DNA of 64,000 nt from Halomonas jincaotanensis (GTDB taxonomy: Bacteria > Pseudomonadota > Gammaproteobacteria > Pseudomonadales > Halomonadaceae), in contig NZ_JAHCLU010000009.1 of the NCBI RefSeq assembly GCF_018448785.1, forward strand, positions 1 to 64,000. Reading direction: 5' to 3'. Shown one piece after another: positions 45,133-52,864 of this stretch. The notes under the pieces are model-generated. The model was not told where the DNA came from. It made no database searches and saw nothing but the letters and a program-made list of their open reading frames with translations. The position numbers were made by a program, and so were the translations under genes. Numbering within the stretch: position 1 is the first letter of the stretch; each line of letters starts with the position of its first letter.

Positions 45133-45675
45133 TCATGTGGATTCGGCCTTGTGGCAGCAGACGCGGCCCTCGGCATCGAAGGCGATGTCGCACTGCTCGA
45201 TCAGCCGTTCACGCAGCCTTTGCCGGGCCCGGCGCAGCCGCGCCTTGGTGGCCGGCAGACCTAAACCATGGTCTTCGGCATAGTCTGCCTGCCTGCTTCC
45301 TTCGAGATCGCAGCGCTGCAGGATGTCTCGATCCTCCGACGAAAGATGGGGCAGGGCGCGGTCGATACAGCCCGCGAGGCTTTCCAGCGGTGCCGGCGAG
45401 GTATCGTCCACCGGTATCTCGGGCGGTTCGCCGTCAATCAGCCGCCCCGTGCGGCGCCATTCATCCATCGATTGGTGGCGTGCCACGCGAAACAGCCAGG
45501 CACGCGGGGAATCCAGCTGGCAGAAGCGGGTGCGATGGGCCAGCGCCTTGGTATAGACCCCTTGGAGGAGGTCATCGGCGGCTTCCCGGTTGCCGCAGTG
45601 TTTGAGCAAGAAGCCCCTGAGCTCGCCATGGTGAGCATCCCAGGCGACTTCGATGCACGGCGCACCTGTTGCCAT
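45133..45675 (-). CDS. ECF sigma factor, SigZ-like
   Basis: A 180-residue sigma-70 family protein with region 2 (AADDLLQGVYTKALAHRTRF...SPRAWLFRVARHQSMDEWRR) and region 4 (LSSEDRDILQRCDLEGSRQADYAEDHGLGLPATKARLRRARQRLRERL). A Cys-Cys-His near the C-terminus (VCCHK) resembles the SigZ subgroup and could sense redox or metal. Start ATG 45675 has GGAGACCC upstream; it begins 2 bases after the thiolase stop, so the two are cotranscribed. No anti-sigma gene is adjacent. Confidence 0.83.
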   Translation of the reverse strand: MATGAPCIEVAWDAHHGELRGFLLKHCGNREAADDLLQGVYTKALAHRTRFCQLDSPRAWLFRVARHQSMDEWRRTGRLIDGEPPEIPVDDTSPAPLESLAGCIDRALPHLSSEDRDILQRCDLEGSRQADYAEDHGLGLPATKARLRRARQRLRERLIEQCDIAFDAEGRVCCHKAEST

Positions 45676-45677
45676 GG

Positions 45678-46862
45678 TTACAGGGTCTCCAGCGCCAGGG
45701 CGATACCCTGGCCGCCGCCGATGCACAGGGTGACAATCCCCCGGCGTTCACCGTTGCGTTGCATGGCGTGCAGCAGACGAGTGGTCAGTACCGCGCCGGT
45801 GGCGCCGATGGGGTGACCGTGAGCGATGGCACCGCCCTCGACGTTAACGATGTCTTCCGGCAGTCCCAATTCTCGCTGGCAGGCCAGGGCGATGGCGGCG
45901 AAGGCTTCGTTGATCTCGACCCGGTCCAGGTCGCCCACCGACCAGCCGGCACGCTCGAGGGCCTGCTTCACGGCCGGTACCGGGCCGATGCCGAAGTAGT
46001 CCGGCTCCACGGCAGCGACACCGAAGGCCACCAGGCGGGCCACGGGAGCGAGACCGTGCTGCTCGGCCCAGCCGCGCTCGGCGACGATCATCGCGGCCGC
46101 GCCGCTGTTGAGTCCCGGGGCGTTGCCCGCGGTGATGGTGCCTTCCTTGCGGAAGGCCGGCTTGAGCTTTGCCAAGGACTCGGCGGTGGTGTCGCCGCGG
46201 TTGTGCTCGTCCCGGGCGAAGCTAATGGTGCCCTTGCGGCTGGTGAGCTCGACAGGGGCAATCTCGGCGTCAAAATGGCCGGCTTCCTGGGCTTTCGAGA
46301 AATTCAGCTGGGAACGTAGGGCCCAGGCGTCCTGGTCGTCGCGGGAGATGTTGTAGCGACTGGCCAGGTCTTCAGTATGCCAGCCGGCGTGCTTGCCGCT
46401 GAAGGCGTCATTGAGGCCGTCGAGCAGCATGCTGTCGAACATCGTCACGTCACCCATCCGGGCCCCCCAGCGTCCCTGGGGCAGCACATAGGGTGCGCGG
46501 TCCATGTTCTCCATGCCACCGGCGATGGTGCAGTCGGCCATGCCGCTCCAGATCTCCATGGCGGCATTGGCCACGGCCTGAGCGCCGGAGCCGCAGATCC
46601 GATTGACGGTCAGCGCCGGTACATCCACGGGCAACCCCCCGGCAATGCCGGCCTGACGACCCGAGTTCATGCGGCACCCAGCCTGGATCACATGGCCCAT
46701 TATCAGTGATTGTACCTCGTCGGCAGCCAGGCCGGATCGGGACAGGGTCTCCTGAATGACCCTTGCGCCGAGGTCCGAAGCAGGGGTGTCCTTGAGACTG
46801 CCGGCGTAGGTCCCGATGGCGGTGCGGACGGGATGGCAGATGACGACGTCACGTGAAGACAT
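45678..46862 (-). CDS. Acetyl-CoA C-acetyltransferase (thiolase) 1
   Basis: A 394-residue thiolase: nucleophile Cys in NRICGSGAQ, His in GGAIAHGHPIGATGA and second Cys in LCIGGGQG. Joins two acetyl-CoA units (PHB synthesis, ketone metabolism) or cleaves acetoacetyl-CoA. Upstream of the SigZ-like gene. A second, distinct thiolase lies at 49416-50603, with the arsH operon between them. Confidence 0.92.
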   Translation of the reverse strand: MSSRDVVICHPVRTAIGTYAGSLKDTPASDLGARVIQETLSRSGLAADEVQSLIMGHVIQAGCRMNSGRQAGIAGGLPVDVPALTVNRICGSGAQAVANAAMEIWSGMADCTIAGGMENMDRAPYVLPQGRWGARMGDVTMFDSMLLDGLNDAFSGKHAGWHTEDLASRYNISRDDQDAWALRSQLNFSKAQEAGHFDAEIAPVELTSRKGTISFARDEHNRGDTTAESLAKLKPAFRKEGTITAGNAPGLNSGAAAMIVAERGWAEQHGLAPVARLVAFGVAAVEPDYFGIGPVPAVKQALERAGWSVGDLDRVEINEAFAAIALACQRELGLPEDIVNVEGGAIAHGHPIGATGAVLTTRLLHAMQRNGERRGIVTLCIGGGQGIALALETL

Positions 46863-47080
46863 GAAGAGACTCCTGGTGTTGAGCGCGGTGGCGACCAGTT
46901 AGGCCGCTTCGAGACTAATATGGGTTCAAGTCAGCTTTAGCATAGTTCTTCTAAGGCGATCCTGACCGATGTCAATTAGGGAAGCTTTCGATTTCAGGAA
47001 GGCTGGCTCGGCGCCATCAGTGCCGGGCACTGGGCGTCGCGTACGATATCTTCGGCGACCCGTTTGCGTCTGAACATGTC

Positions 47081-47374
47081 TTATTCCGAGAGACGGGTGG
47101 GCGAGACGCCTTCCACGAAGAGCTTCTTGATGCCCAGTAAGCCCTGGAGATCGACAACAAGCGCCTGGTCCTCGAGTGAGGGGGCGAAGTAGATCACGAG
47201 CCCTTCTGAATCGAACCGCGTAAAGGCGAAAGGATCGTCCGGGGTCCGCGCCTCGGCTACGGCAACGTGGGTACCCCCGCCGCAGCAGCCGTGGCGGGGT
47301 GAGAGGCGGATCGTCACCACCCCACCCTGTTTCAGCAGCCACTCCCGAGCCGCAGCGGTTACCTTAATGGGCAT
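47081..47374 (-). CDS. CC/Se motif family (seleno)protein-like small protein
   Basis: A 97-residue protein with an adjacent cysteine pair in RHGCCGGGTHVAVAEARTP, in a fold like the HesB/IscA type. I recall this as the CC/Se motif family, in which one Cys may be selenocysteine in some species; here both are Cys codons. It lies 3 bases after acr3 in the arsH-acr3 operon, so a role in arsenic handling is likely by context, not shown. Confidence 0.7.
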   Translation of the reverse strand: MPIKVTAAAREWLLKQGGVVTIRLSPRHGCCGGGTHVAVAEARTPDDPFAFTRFDSEGLVIYFAPSLEDQALVVDLQGLLGIKKLFVEGVSPTRLSE

Positions 47375-47377
47375 GGC

Positions 47378-48463
47378 TCAGCCTCGTGCCTCGATCGCCG
47401 TCGGAAAGTGCTCGCGGGTGTTGTTGGCGATGCGCACCAGAGCGAGCATCAGCGGCACCTCCACCAGCACACCCACTACGGTAGCCAGAGCCGCGCCGGA
47501 CTGCATGCCGAACAGCGCGATGGCGGCGGCCACCGCCAGCTCGAAGAAGTTGCTGGCGCCGATCATCGCCCCGGGCGCTGCCACGTTGTGGGGGACCTTC
47601 CAAGCCTTGGCCCAGCCGTAGGCGATAAAGAAGATCAGGAAGGTCTGGATGATCAGCGGGATGGCGATCAGCAAGATATGTAGTGGCGCCTCGAGAATCA
47701 CTTCACCCTGAAAGGCGAACAGCAACACCAAGGTGATGATCAGCCCAGTCGGGGTGACCGGCGCCAGGCGTTTCATGAAGACGTTATCGAACCACTCGAT
47801 GCCGCGTCGCTGGATGACGGCTCGGCGGGTCAGGTAGCCGGCGGCCAGCGGAATAACGATATACAGCACTACGGATAGCGCCACTGTGTCCCAAGGCACC
47901 TGGATATTCGATACGCCGAGCAGAAAGACCACAATGGGGGCGAAGGCGAACAGCATGATCAGATCATTGAGTGCCACCTGTACTAGGGTGTAGGCAGCGT
48001 CACCACGAGACAGATAACTCCATACGAACACCATGGCCGTGCAGGGGGCCGCACCCAGTAGAATGGCCCCGGCCAGATATTCACTGGCGCGGTCTGCCGG
48101 AATCAGCGGCGCGAAGACTACCGTCAGGAAGAACCAGGCGATGGCGAACATGCTGAACGGCTTGATCAGCCAGTTGACCGTGGTGGTAATGACCAGCCCC
48201 TTGGGCTGGCGGCGTACTCCAAGGATCGAGGTGAAGTCGATCTGTACCATCATGGGAAAGATCATCGCCCAGATCAGCACCGCAACCGGGATCGACACCT
48301 GGGCATACTCAAAGCGTGACAGGGCCTCGGGAACGGCCGGGGCGAACTGGCCGAGCAGGATGCCCGCCACAATGGCCAGTGCCACCCAGAGCGACAGGAG
48401 GCGTTCGAACAGCCCCATGCCCTCGGATACGCTGGGGGCGGAGGATTCCAGGTGTGTGGTCAT
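47378..48463 (-). CDS. acr3: ACR3 family arsenite efflux permease
   Basis: Ten-helix arsenite/proton antiporter of 361 residues. The conserved Cys in LLGAAPCTAMVFVWSYLSRGD and the later GAMIGASNFFELAVAAAIALFG with its Glu are family hallmarks. Pumps arsenite out after reduction by ArsC. Second gene of the arsH operon, 51 bases after arsH. Confidence 0.95.
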   Translation of the reverse strand: MTTHLESSAPSVSEGMGLFERLLSLWVALAIVAGILLGQFAPAVPEALSRFEYAQVSIPVAVLIWAMIFPMMVQIDFTSILGVRRQPKGLVITTTVNWLIKPFSMFAIAWFFLTVVFAPLIPADRASEYLAGAILLGAAPCTAMVFVWSYLSRGDAAYTLVQVALNDLIMLFAFAPIVVFLLGVSNIQVPWDTVALSVVLYIVIPLAAGYLTRRAVIQRRGIEWFDNVFMKRLAPVTPTGLIITLVLLFAFQGEVILEAPLHILLIAIPLIIQTFLIFFIAYGWAKAWKVPHNVAAPGAMIGASNFFELAVAAAIALFGMQSGAALATVVGVLVEVPLMLALVRIANNTREHFPTAIEARG

Positions 48464-48514
48464 GCCATGACTCCTTTCATCATTGATCGGTTGCGCATCG
48501 CTTGGATGTCAGGG

Positions 48515-49234
48515 TCAAAGGGCACGCTGGTTGACCCTGGCGGAGAAAGCCTCGGCACTCTCCTTGCGCTCCGAGTAGCGGTCGGTCAGTAGCTCGCTGC
48601 GGTCGCGTACCAGCCAGGTGAACTTCACCAGCTCCTCCATGACATCGACGATGCGGTCGTAGTAGGGCGAAGGCTTCATGCGGTCGTTGTCGTCGAATTC
48701 CATGAAGGCCTTGGGTACCGACGACTGATTGGGGATGGTCAGCATGCGCATCCAGCGCCCCAGCACGCGTAGCTGGTTCACGGTATTGAATGATTGGGAG
48801 CCACCGCAGACCTGCATCACCGCCAGTGTCTTGCCCTGGGTCGGGCGCACCGCCCCCAGAGCCAGCGGAATCCAGTCGATCTGTGCCTTCATGATGCCGC
48901 TCATCGAGCCGTGACGCTCCGGCGAACACCAGACCATGCCTTCAGCCCATTGGGCCAACTCGCGAAGTTCCGCCACCTTGGGATGGGAGGCCTCTTCGCT
49001 GTCTGGCAACGGCAAGCCGCGCGGATCGAAGAGGTGGGTGTCGGCACCCATGGCACGCAACAGCCGAGCGGCTTCTTCGACCGCCAGGCGACTGAAGGAT
49101 CGCTGCCGGAGAGAACCATAGAGCAGCAGGATGCGTGGCGCATGGGCCGTGCCCTCGGGAAGACCCAGAGATGTCGGGTCGGGCACCCGAAACAGCGCGT
49201 GATCGATATTGGGCAGGTCATGCAGGGATGACAT
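48515..49234 (-). CDS. arsH: ArsH NADPH-dependent FMN oxidoreductase
   Basis: Flavoprotein that oxidises trivalent methyl- and aryl-arsenicals to less toxic pentavalent forms. The 239-residue product has the flavodoxin-like [39 protein letters not shown] and a conserved [13 protein letters not shown]. Start ATG 49232-49234 ([11 protein letters not shown]) is preferred; the frame to 49306 overlaps the promoter. First gene of arsH-acr3-CC/Se. Confidence 0.95.
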   Translation of the reverse strand: MSSLHDLPNIDHALFRVPDPTSLGLPEGTAHAPRILLLYGSLRQRSFSRLAVEEAARLLRAMGADTHLFDPRGLPLPDSEEASHPKVAELRELAQWAEGMVWCSPERHGSMSGIMKAQIDWIPLALGAVRPTQGKTLAVMQVCGGSQSFNTVNQLRVLGRWMRMLTIPNQSSVPKAFMEFDDNDRMKPSPYYDRIVDVMEELVKFTWLVRDRSELLTDRYSERKESAEAFSARVNQRAL

Positions 49235-49295
49235 GGTATTTCCAGTCGATGGGCAAAAATCAGGCAGTGAAGGCTTTTTAGCCGCGATAAGGCTA

Positions 49296-49342
49296 ACAAG
49301 TGTCATGCGAAGATATATGTTATCCCATATATGATCAAGTGG
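49296..49342 (-). promoter_or_regulatory. arsH promoter with predicted ArsR operator
   Basis: The inverted repeat ATATATG-TTATCC-CATATAT (49313-49332) has the same arms and spacer length as that at the arsC promoter. On the minus strand it fills the space between a -35-like TTGATC and a -10-like TATCTT 17 bases apart. It predicts ArsR repression of arsH-acr3. Confidence 0.65.
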
Positions 49343-49415
49343 GTCGCTTCTCCGAGACCGACCCCAGAGACTGACCCTGGTGGGTCATGCCGGAATAGTA
49401 AGGTTGGGTAGAGGG

Positions 49416-50603
49416 TCAGTCGACCCGTTCTATTGCCACGGCGGTGGCCTCGCCGCCACCGATACACAGGCTGGCGATGCCGCGCTTGCCGCCCCTGGTG
49501 CGCAGGGCGTGAATCAGGGTGGCGATGATGCGCGAGCCCGTGGAGCCGATGGGGTGGCCCTGGGCGGAGGCGCCACCGAAAACGTTGACCTTGTCGTGGG
49601 GCAGGCCCAGGTCGTCCATGGCCATCAGGGTGACCACGGCGAAGGCCTCGTTGATCTCGAAGAGATCGACATCGGCAACGCGCCAGTCGAGCTTCTTCAT
49701 GAGCTTGTCGATGGCGCCGACTGGAGCGATGGTGAACTCGCTGGGATGCTTCGAGTGGGTGCTGTGCCCGAGCATCCGTGCGATGGGTTTGGCCCCGACG
49801 CGGTCGGCGGCGGCCTGGCTGGAGAGGATCAGCGCTGAGGCGCCATCGGAGATGGAGCTGGAGTTGGCGGCGGTGATGGTTCCGTCCTTGGCGAAGGCCG
49901 GTCGCAGCGAGCGGATCTTGTCGAGCTTGGCCTGGAAGGGCTGCTCGTCGTGATCCACCACGCTCTCGCCCTGGCGGCTGGCGACGGTCACTGGCACCAT
50001 CTCGGCATTGAGCTGGCCGGCATTGGTGGCCTCCATTGCGCGTTCCAGCGAGGCGATAGCGAAGTCGTCGAGCCGCTCGCGGGAGTAGTCACGTGCGCTG
50101 GCGACGTCCTGGGCGAAGCCCCCCATTAGCTTGCCGGTCTCGGCGTCCTCCAGTCCATCGAGGAACATGTGGTCCTTGAGCTCGCCATGGCCCAAGCGAT
50201 AGCCGGCACGCGCCTTGGTCAGCACGTGGGGTGCATTGGACATGGACTCCATGCCGCCGGCCAGTATCACCTCGCCGCTGCCGGCGCGGATCAAGTCATG
50301 TGCCAACATGGCGGCCTTCATGCCCGAGCCGCATAACTTATTGATGGTGGTGGCACCGATGCCATCCGGAATGCCGGCCTGGCGCATGGCCTGGCGGGCC
50401 GGGCCCTGCTTGACCCCGGCGGGTAATACGCAGCCCAGAATGCCCTCGTCGATGGCGGAGGCCTCGATGCCGGCGCGCTCGATGGCGGCTCGGATCGCTG
50501 CGGCACCGAGTTCCGGTGCGCTAAGGCTCGCCAGACTACCGAGCATGGCGCCCATCGGGGTGCGAGTGGCCGAGAGAAAGACAATATCGTTGGAAGGATT
50601 CAT
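49416..50603 (-). CDS. Acetyl-CoA C-acetyltransferase (thiolase) 2
   Basis: A 395-residue thiolase with active-site Cys in NKLCGSGMKAA, His in GGASAQGHPIGSTGS and Cys in LCIGGGEA. It is clearly different from thiolase 1. It is divergent from an SDR dehydrogenase gene (255 bases between), a pairing seen in fatty-acid or amino-acid catabolism. Confidence 0.92.
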   Translation of the reverse strand: MNPSNDIVFLSATRTPMGAMLGSLASLSAPELGAAAIRAAIERAGIEASAIDEGILGCVLPAGVKQGPARQAMRQAGIPDGIGATTINKLCGSGMKAAMLAHDLIRAGSGEVILAGGMESMSNAPHVLTKARAGYRLGHGELKDHMFLDGLEDAETGKLMGGFAQDVASARDYSRERLDDFAIASLERAMEATNAGQLNAEMVPVTVASRQGESVVDHDEQPFQAKLDKIRSLRPAFAKDGTITAANSSSISDGASALILSSQAAADRVGAKPIARMLGHSTHSKHPSEFTIAPVGAIDKLMKKLDWRVADVDLFEINEAFAVVTLMAMDDLGLPHDKVNVFGGASAQGHPIGSTGSRIIATLIHALRTRGGKRGIASLCIGGGEATAVAIERVD

Positions 50604-50858
50604 GAGGCGAATTCCTGACTGTAGCCGCAGGCGTCTGGCGTGACAAAGGGCTGCACGTGGCTGGAAGGCAAGCGTGCCAGCAAACCGATTCCCGGCACGT
50701 CGCGTTGACCTATCGTCAGGGCTATGGTGTTCTCAAGGCAATCAGCGCTGAGATGGTTGTCGATGAATGTAGTGAATGGCTCTGTGCCTCGCAAGGATCT
50801 GACCCATCTGACGGTCCGGCCCTAGAGCCCACGCTTATTGACGGCGAGGAACTCTGTC

Positions 50859-51626
50859 ATGCAAGTCAAGAACCACACCTTTCTGATCACAGGGGCCGCG
50901 TCGGGGCTGGGAGCGGCGACCGCCGAGCGACTGGTCGCAGCCGGAGGACGCGTGCTGCTCTGCGATCTGGACGAGGCCGTCGAAGCGTATGCCCGGCGTC
51001 TGGGCAACTGGGCCACCGCGATACGCGCTGATGTGACCTCGGGCGAGGATATTCAGGCCGCCATCGATGCGGCCATGACTCTTGCCGACGGCCGTGGTCT
51101 GGCGGGCGTGGTCCACTGTGCCGGGGTCGTCAGTGCCGCCAAGCTGGTCGACCGCGAGGGCAATCCCGCTGACCTCGAAGCCTATGCCCGCACCGTGCAG
51201 ATTAACCTGGTTGGTACGTTCAACGTAATGCGTTTGGCTGCGGCGGCAATGGTTGGAAATGAGCCAGGCGAGGATGGCGAGCGTGGAGTGATCATCAATA
51301 CGGCGTCGGTTGCCGCCTTCGACGGTCAGGTCGGGCAGTGTGCCTACAGTGCCTCCAAGGCCGGTGTCGTAGGGATGAGCCTGCCGGCGGCCCGCGAACT
51401 GTCGCGCCACGGCGTGCGCGTCATGTCCATCGCCCCCGGGGTTTTCGAGACCCCGATGATGCACGATATTCCCGAGGAGGCCGTTGAGGCGTTGTTTGCG
51501 GCGGTGCCCTTCCCTAAACGGCTGGGTAGGCCCGACGAGTTCGCTCGCCTGGTCGAACACATCATTACCAATGCCATGCTCAACGGAGAGGTCATCCGCC
51601 TGGATGGCGGGATCCGCATGCAGTGA
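50859..51626 (+). CDS. SDR family 3-hydroxyacyl-CoA dehydrogenase-like enzyme
   Basis: A 255-residue short-chain dehydrogenase: cofactor motif TGAASGLG, Asp for NAD preference in [18 protein letters not shown] with the catalytic Ser, and YSASKAG. Closest in feel to type-II 3-hydroxyacyl-CoA dehydrogenase (HSD17B10 type), which would fit the thiolase next door. ATG 50859 has GAGGA upstream; the frame opens at 50838. Confidence 0.86.
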   Translation: MQVKNHTFLITGAASGLGAATAERLVAAGGRVLLCDLDEAVEAYARRLGNWATAIRADVTSGEDIQAAIDAAMTLADGRGLAGVVHCAGVVSAAKLVDREGNPADLEAYARTVQINLVGTFNVMRLAAAAMVGNEPGEDGERGVIINTASVAAFDGQVGQCAYSASKAGVVGMSLPAARELSRHGVRVMSIAPGVFETPMMHDIPEEAVEALFAAVPFPKRLGRPDEFARLVEHIITNAMLNGEVIRLDGGIRMQ

Positions 51627-51698
51627 GTTCACTGAGGCCATCCATCATGCTGGGGCCTCTGGCGGTCCTGCCTTCCACTTCCATACCAGGCGTTCTCG

Positions 51699-52487
51699 AT
51701 GCTCGCAAGCTTACTGTTCCTCTTCTCGGTCGGCGCTGTGGCGGGCTTCATTGCAGGACTGTTCGGCATCGGCGGCGGCGTCGTGATGGTCCCGGCGCTG
51801 ATCTTTGGCCTCAAGGTTCAAGGCATCGACGAGTCGCTGGTGATTCACATGGCGATCGGGACCTCGCTTGCCGCGATTGCCGTGACAGGGGCCTCGTCGG
51901 CGCTCGGTCACTGGCAGAAGGGTGCGATATCACGAGACATGCTGACCAGGATGCTGCCGGGGCTGATGGCGGGTGCCGTGCTGGGCGGCGTGATCGCGAG
52001 CCTCATCCAGGCCGCCATGCTCGAGCTGTTCTTCGGGCTCTTTCTAATTTTCGTTGCCGCGCGCATGATGCTGACACGGATGCCACCTGCCTCGGAAGAA
52101 GGCGCCAGCCGTTGGGCCATGGGCGCTGCCGGTACGGTGATCGGCGCCTTTTCGGCCTTGTTCGGTGTGGGAGGCGGGGTGCTCAGCGTGCCTTGGCTGG
52201 TACGCTCGGGGGCCTCGTTGAAGCGTGCTATCGGCACCTCGGCCGCTTGCGGATTTCCCATCGCCGTGTTTGGTGCCCTGACCTTTGTCGTCACGGGCCT
52301 GGATAAGGCGGCGCTGCCGGCCTACGCCACGGGCTATCTTTACTGGCCGGCATTTTTAGGGATGGTGGTATGCAGCGTACCCAGCGCCAGGTTAGGGGTC
52401 ATGGCCGCGCACTATCTACCGTCTGAGCTGCTCAGAAGGTTGTTTTCGTTGTTGATCCTGATGATAGGTTTGAGGCTGTTGGTGTGA
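51699..52487 (+). CDS. TauE/SafE family sulfite exporter-like permease
   Basis: A 262-residue membrane protein with about eight helices. The twofold-repeated motif is seen as GLFGIGGGVVMVPALI and FGVGGGVLSVPWLV. The family exports sulfite, sulfoacetate or other anions; the substrate here is unknown. It begins 72 bases after the SDR gene; no ribosome site is clear. Confidence 0.87.
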   Translation: MLASLLFLFSVGAVAGFIAGLFGIGGGVVMVPALIFGLKVQGIDESLVIHMAIGTSLAAIAVTGASSALGHWQKGAISRDMLTRMLPGLMAGAVLGGVIASLIQAAMLELFFGLFLIFVAARMMLTRMPPASEEGASRWAMGAAGTVIGAFSALFGVGGGVLSVPWLVRSGASLKRAIGTSAACGFPIAVFGALTFVVTGLDKAALPAYATGYLYWPAFLGMVVCSVPSARLGVMAAHYLPSELLRRLFSLLILMIGLRLLV

Positions 52488-52864
52488 TTCGACGACCAGT
52501 GACACCCAACCCCGCACTCAAGCCACAGAGCCAGAGTCGTCTTTGACCGAATCAGTGTTGAGCCTGATCCGAGGTGGTGGTGACTGACCAAGAGTGGATT
52601 CCCAGATTGTCGTTGTTCATCGAGTCGCTCTTCTTGATGCTGTCGTTGCGCCAGCGAGGCCCGGCCATGCATTGAGAGTTCTAATCCCAAGAAGCGTAAT
52701 CTGCTAATGCAGCGTCGGGGTTGTCTCTTGTATAGACTCGAACGGGTGACGACGCAGTGCGGCGCTTGGGTGTGCGTTACCACCCGGCACAAATCCCGCA
52801 CCTATTGCCGGCGGTCGTCGGCAGCTTTCGTCTGATGTCCCACTGTCAGCCACAGGAGACCCAC
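52488..52864. other. Intergenic region with possible promoter
   Basis: No gene supported. A -10-like TATAGA in TTGTATAGACTCG (about 52731-52736) could serve the LysM coiled-coil gene. The frames that cross this region are open by chance. Confidence 0.4.
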
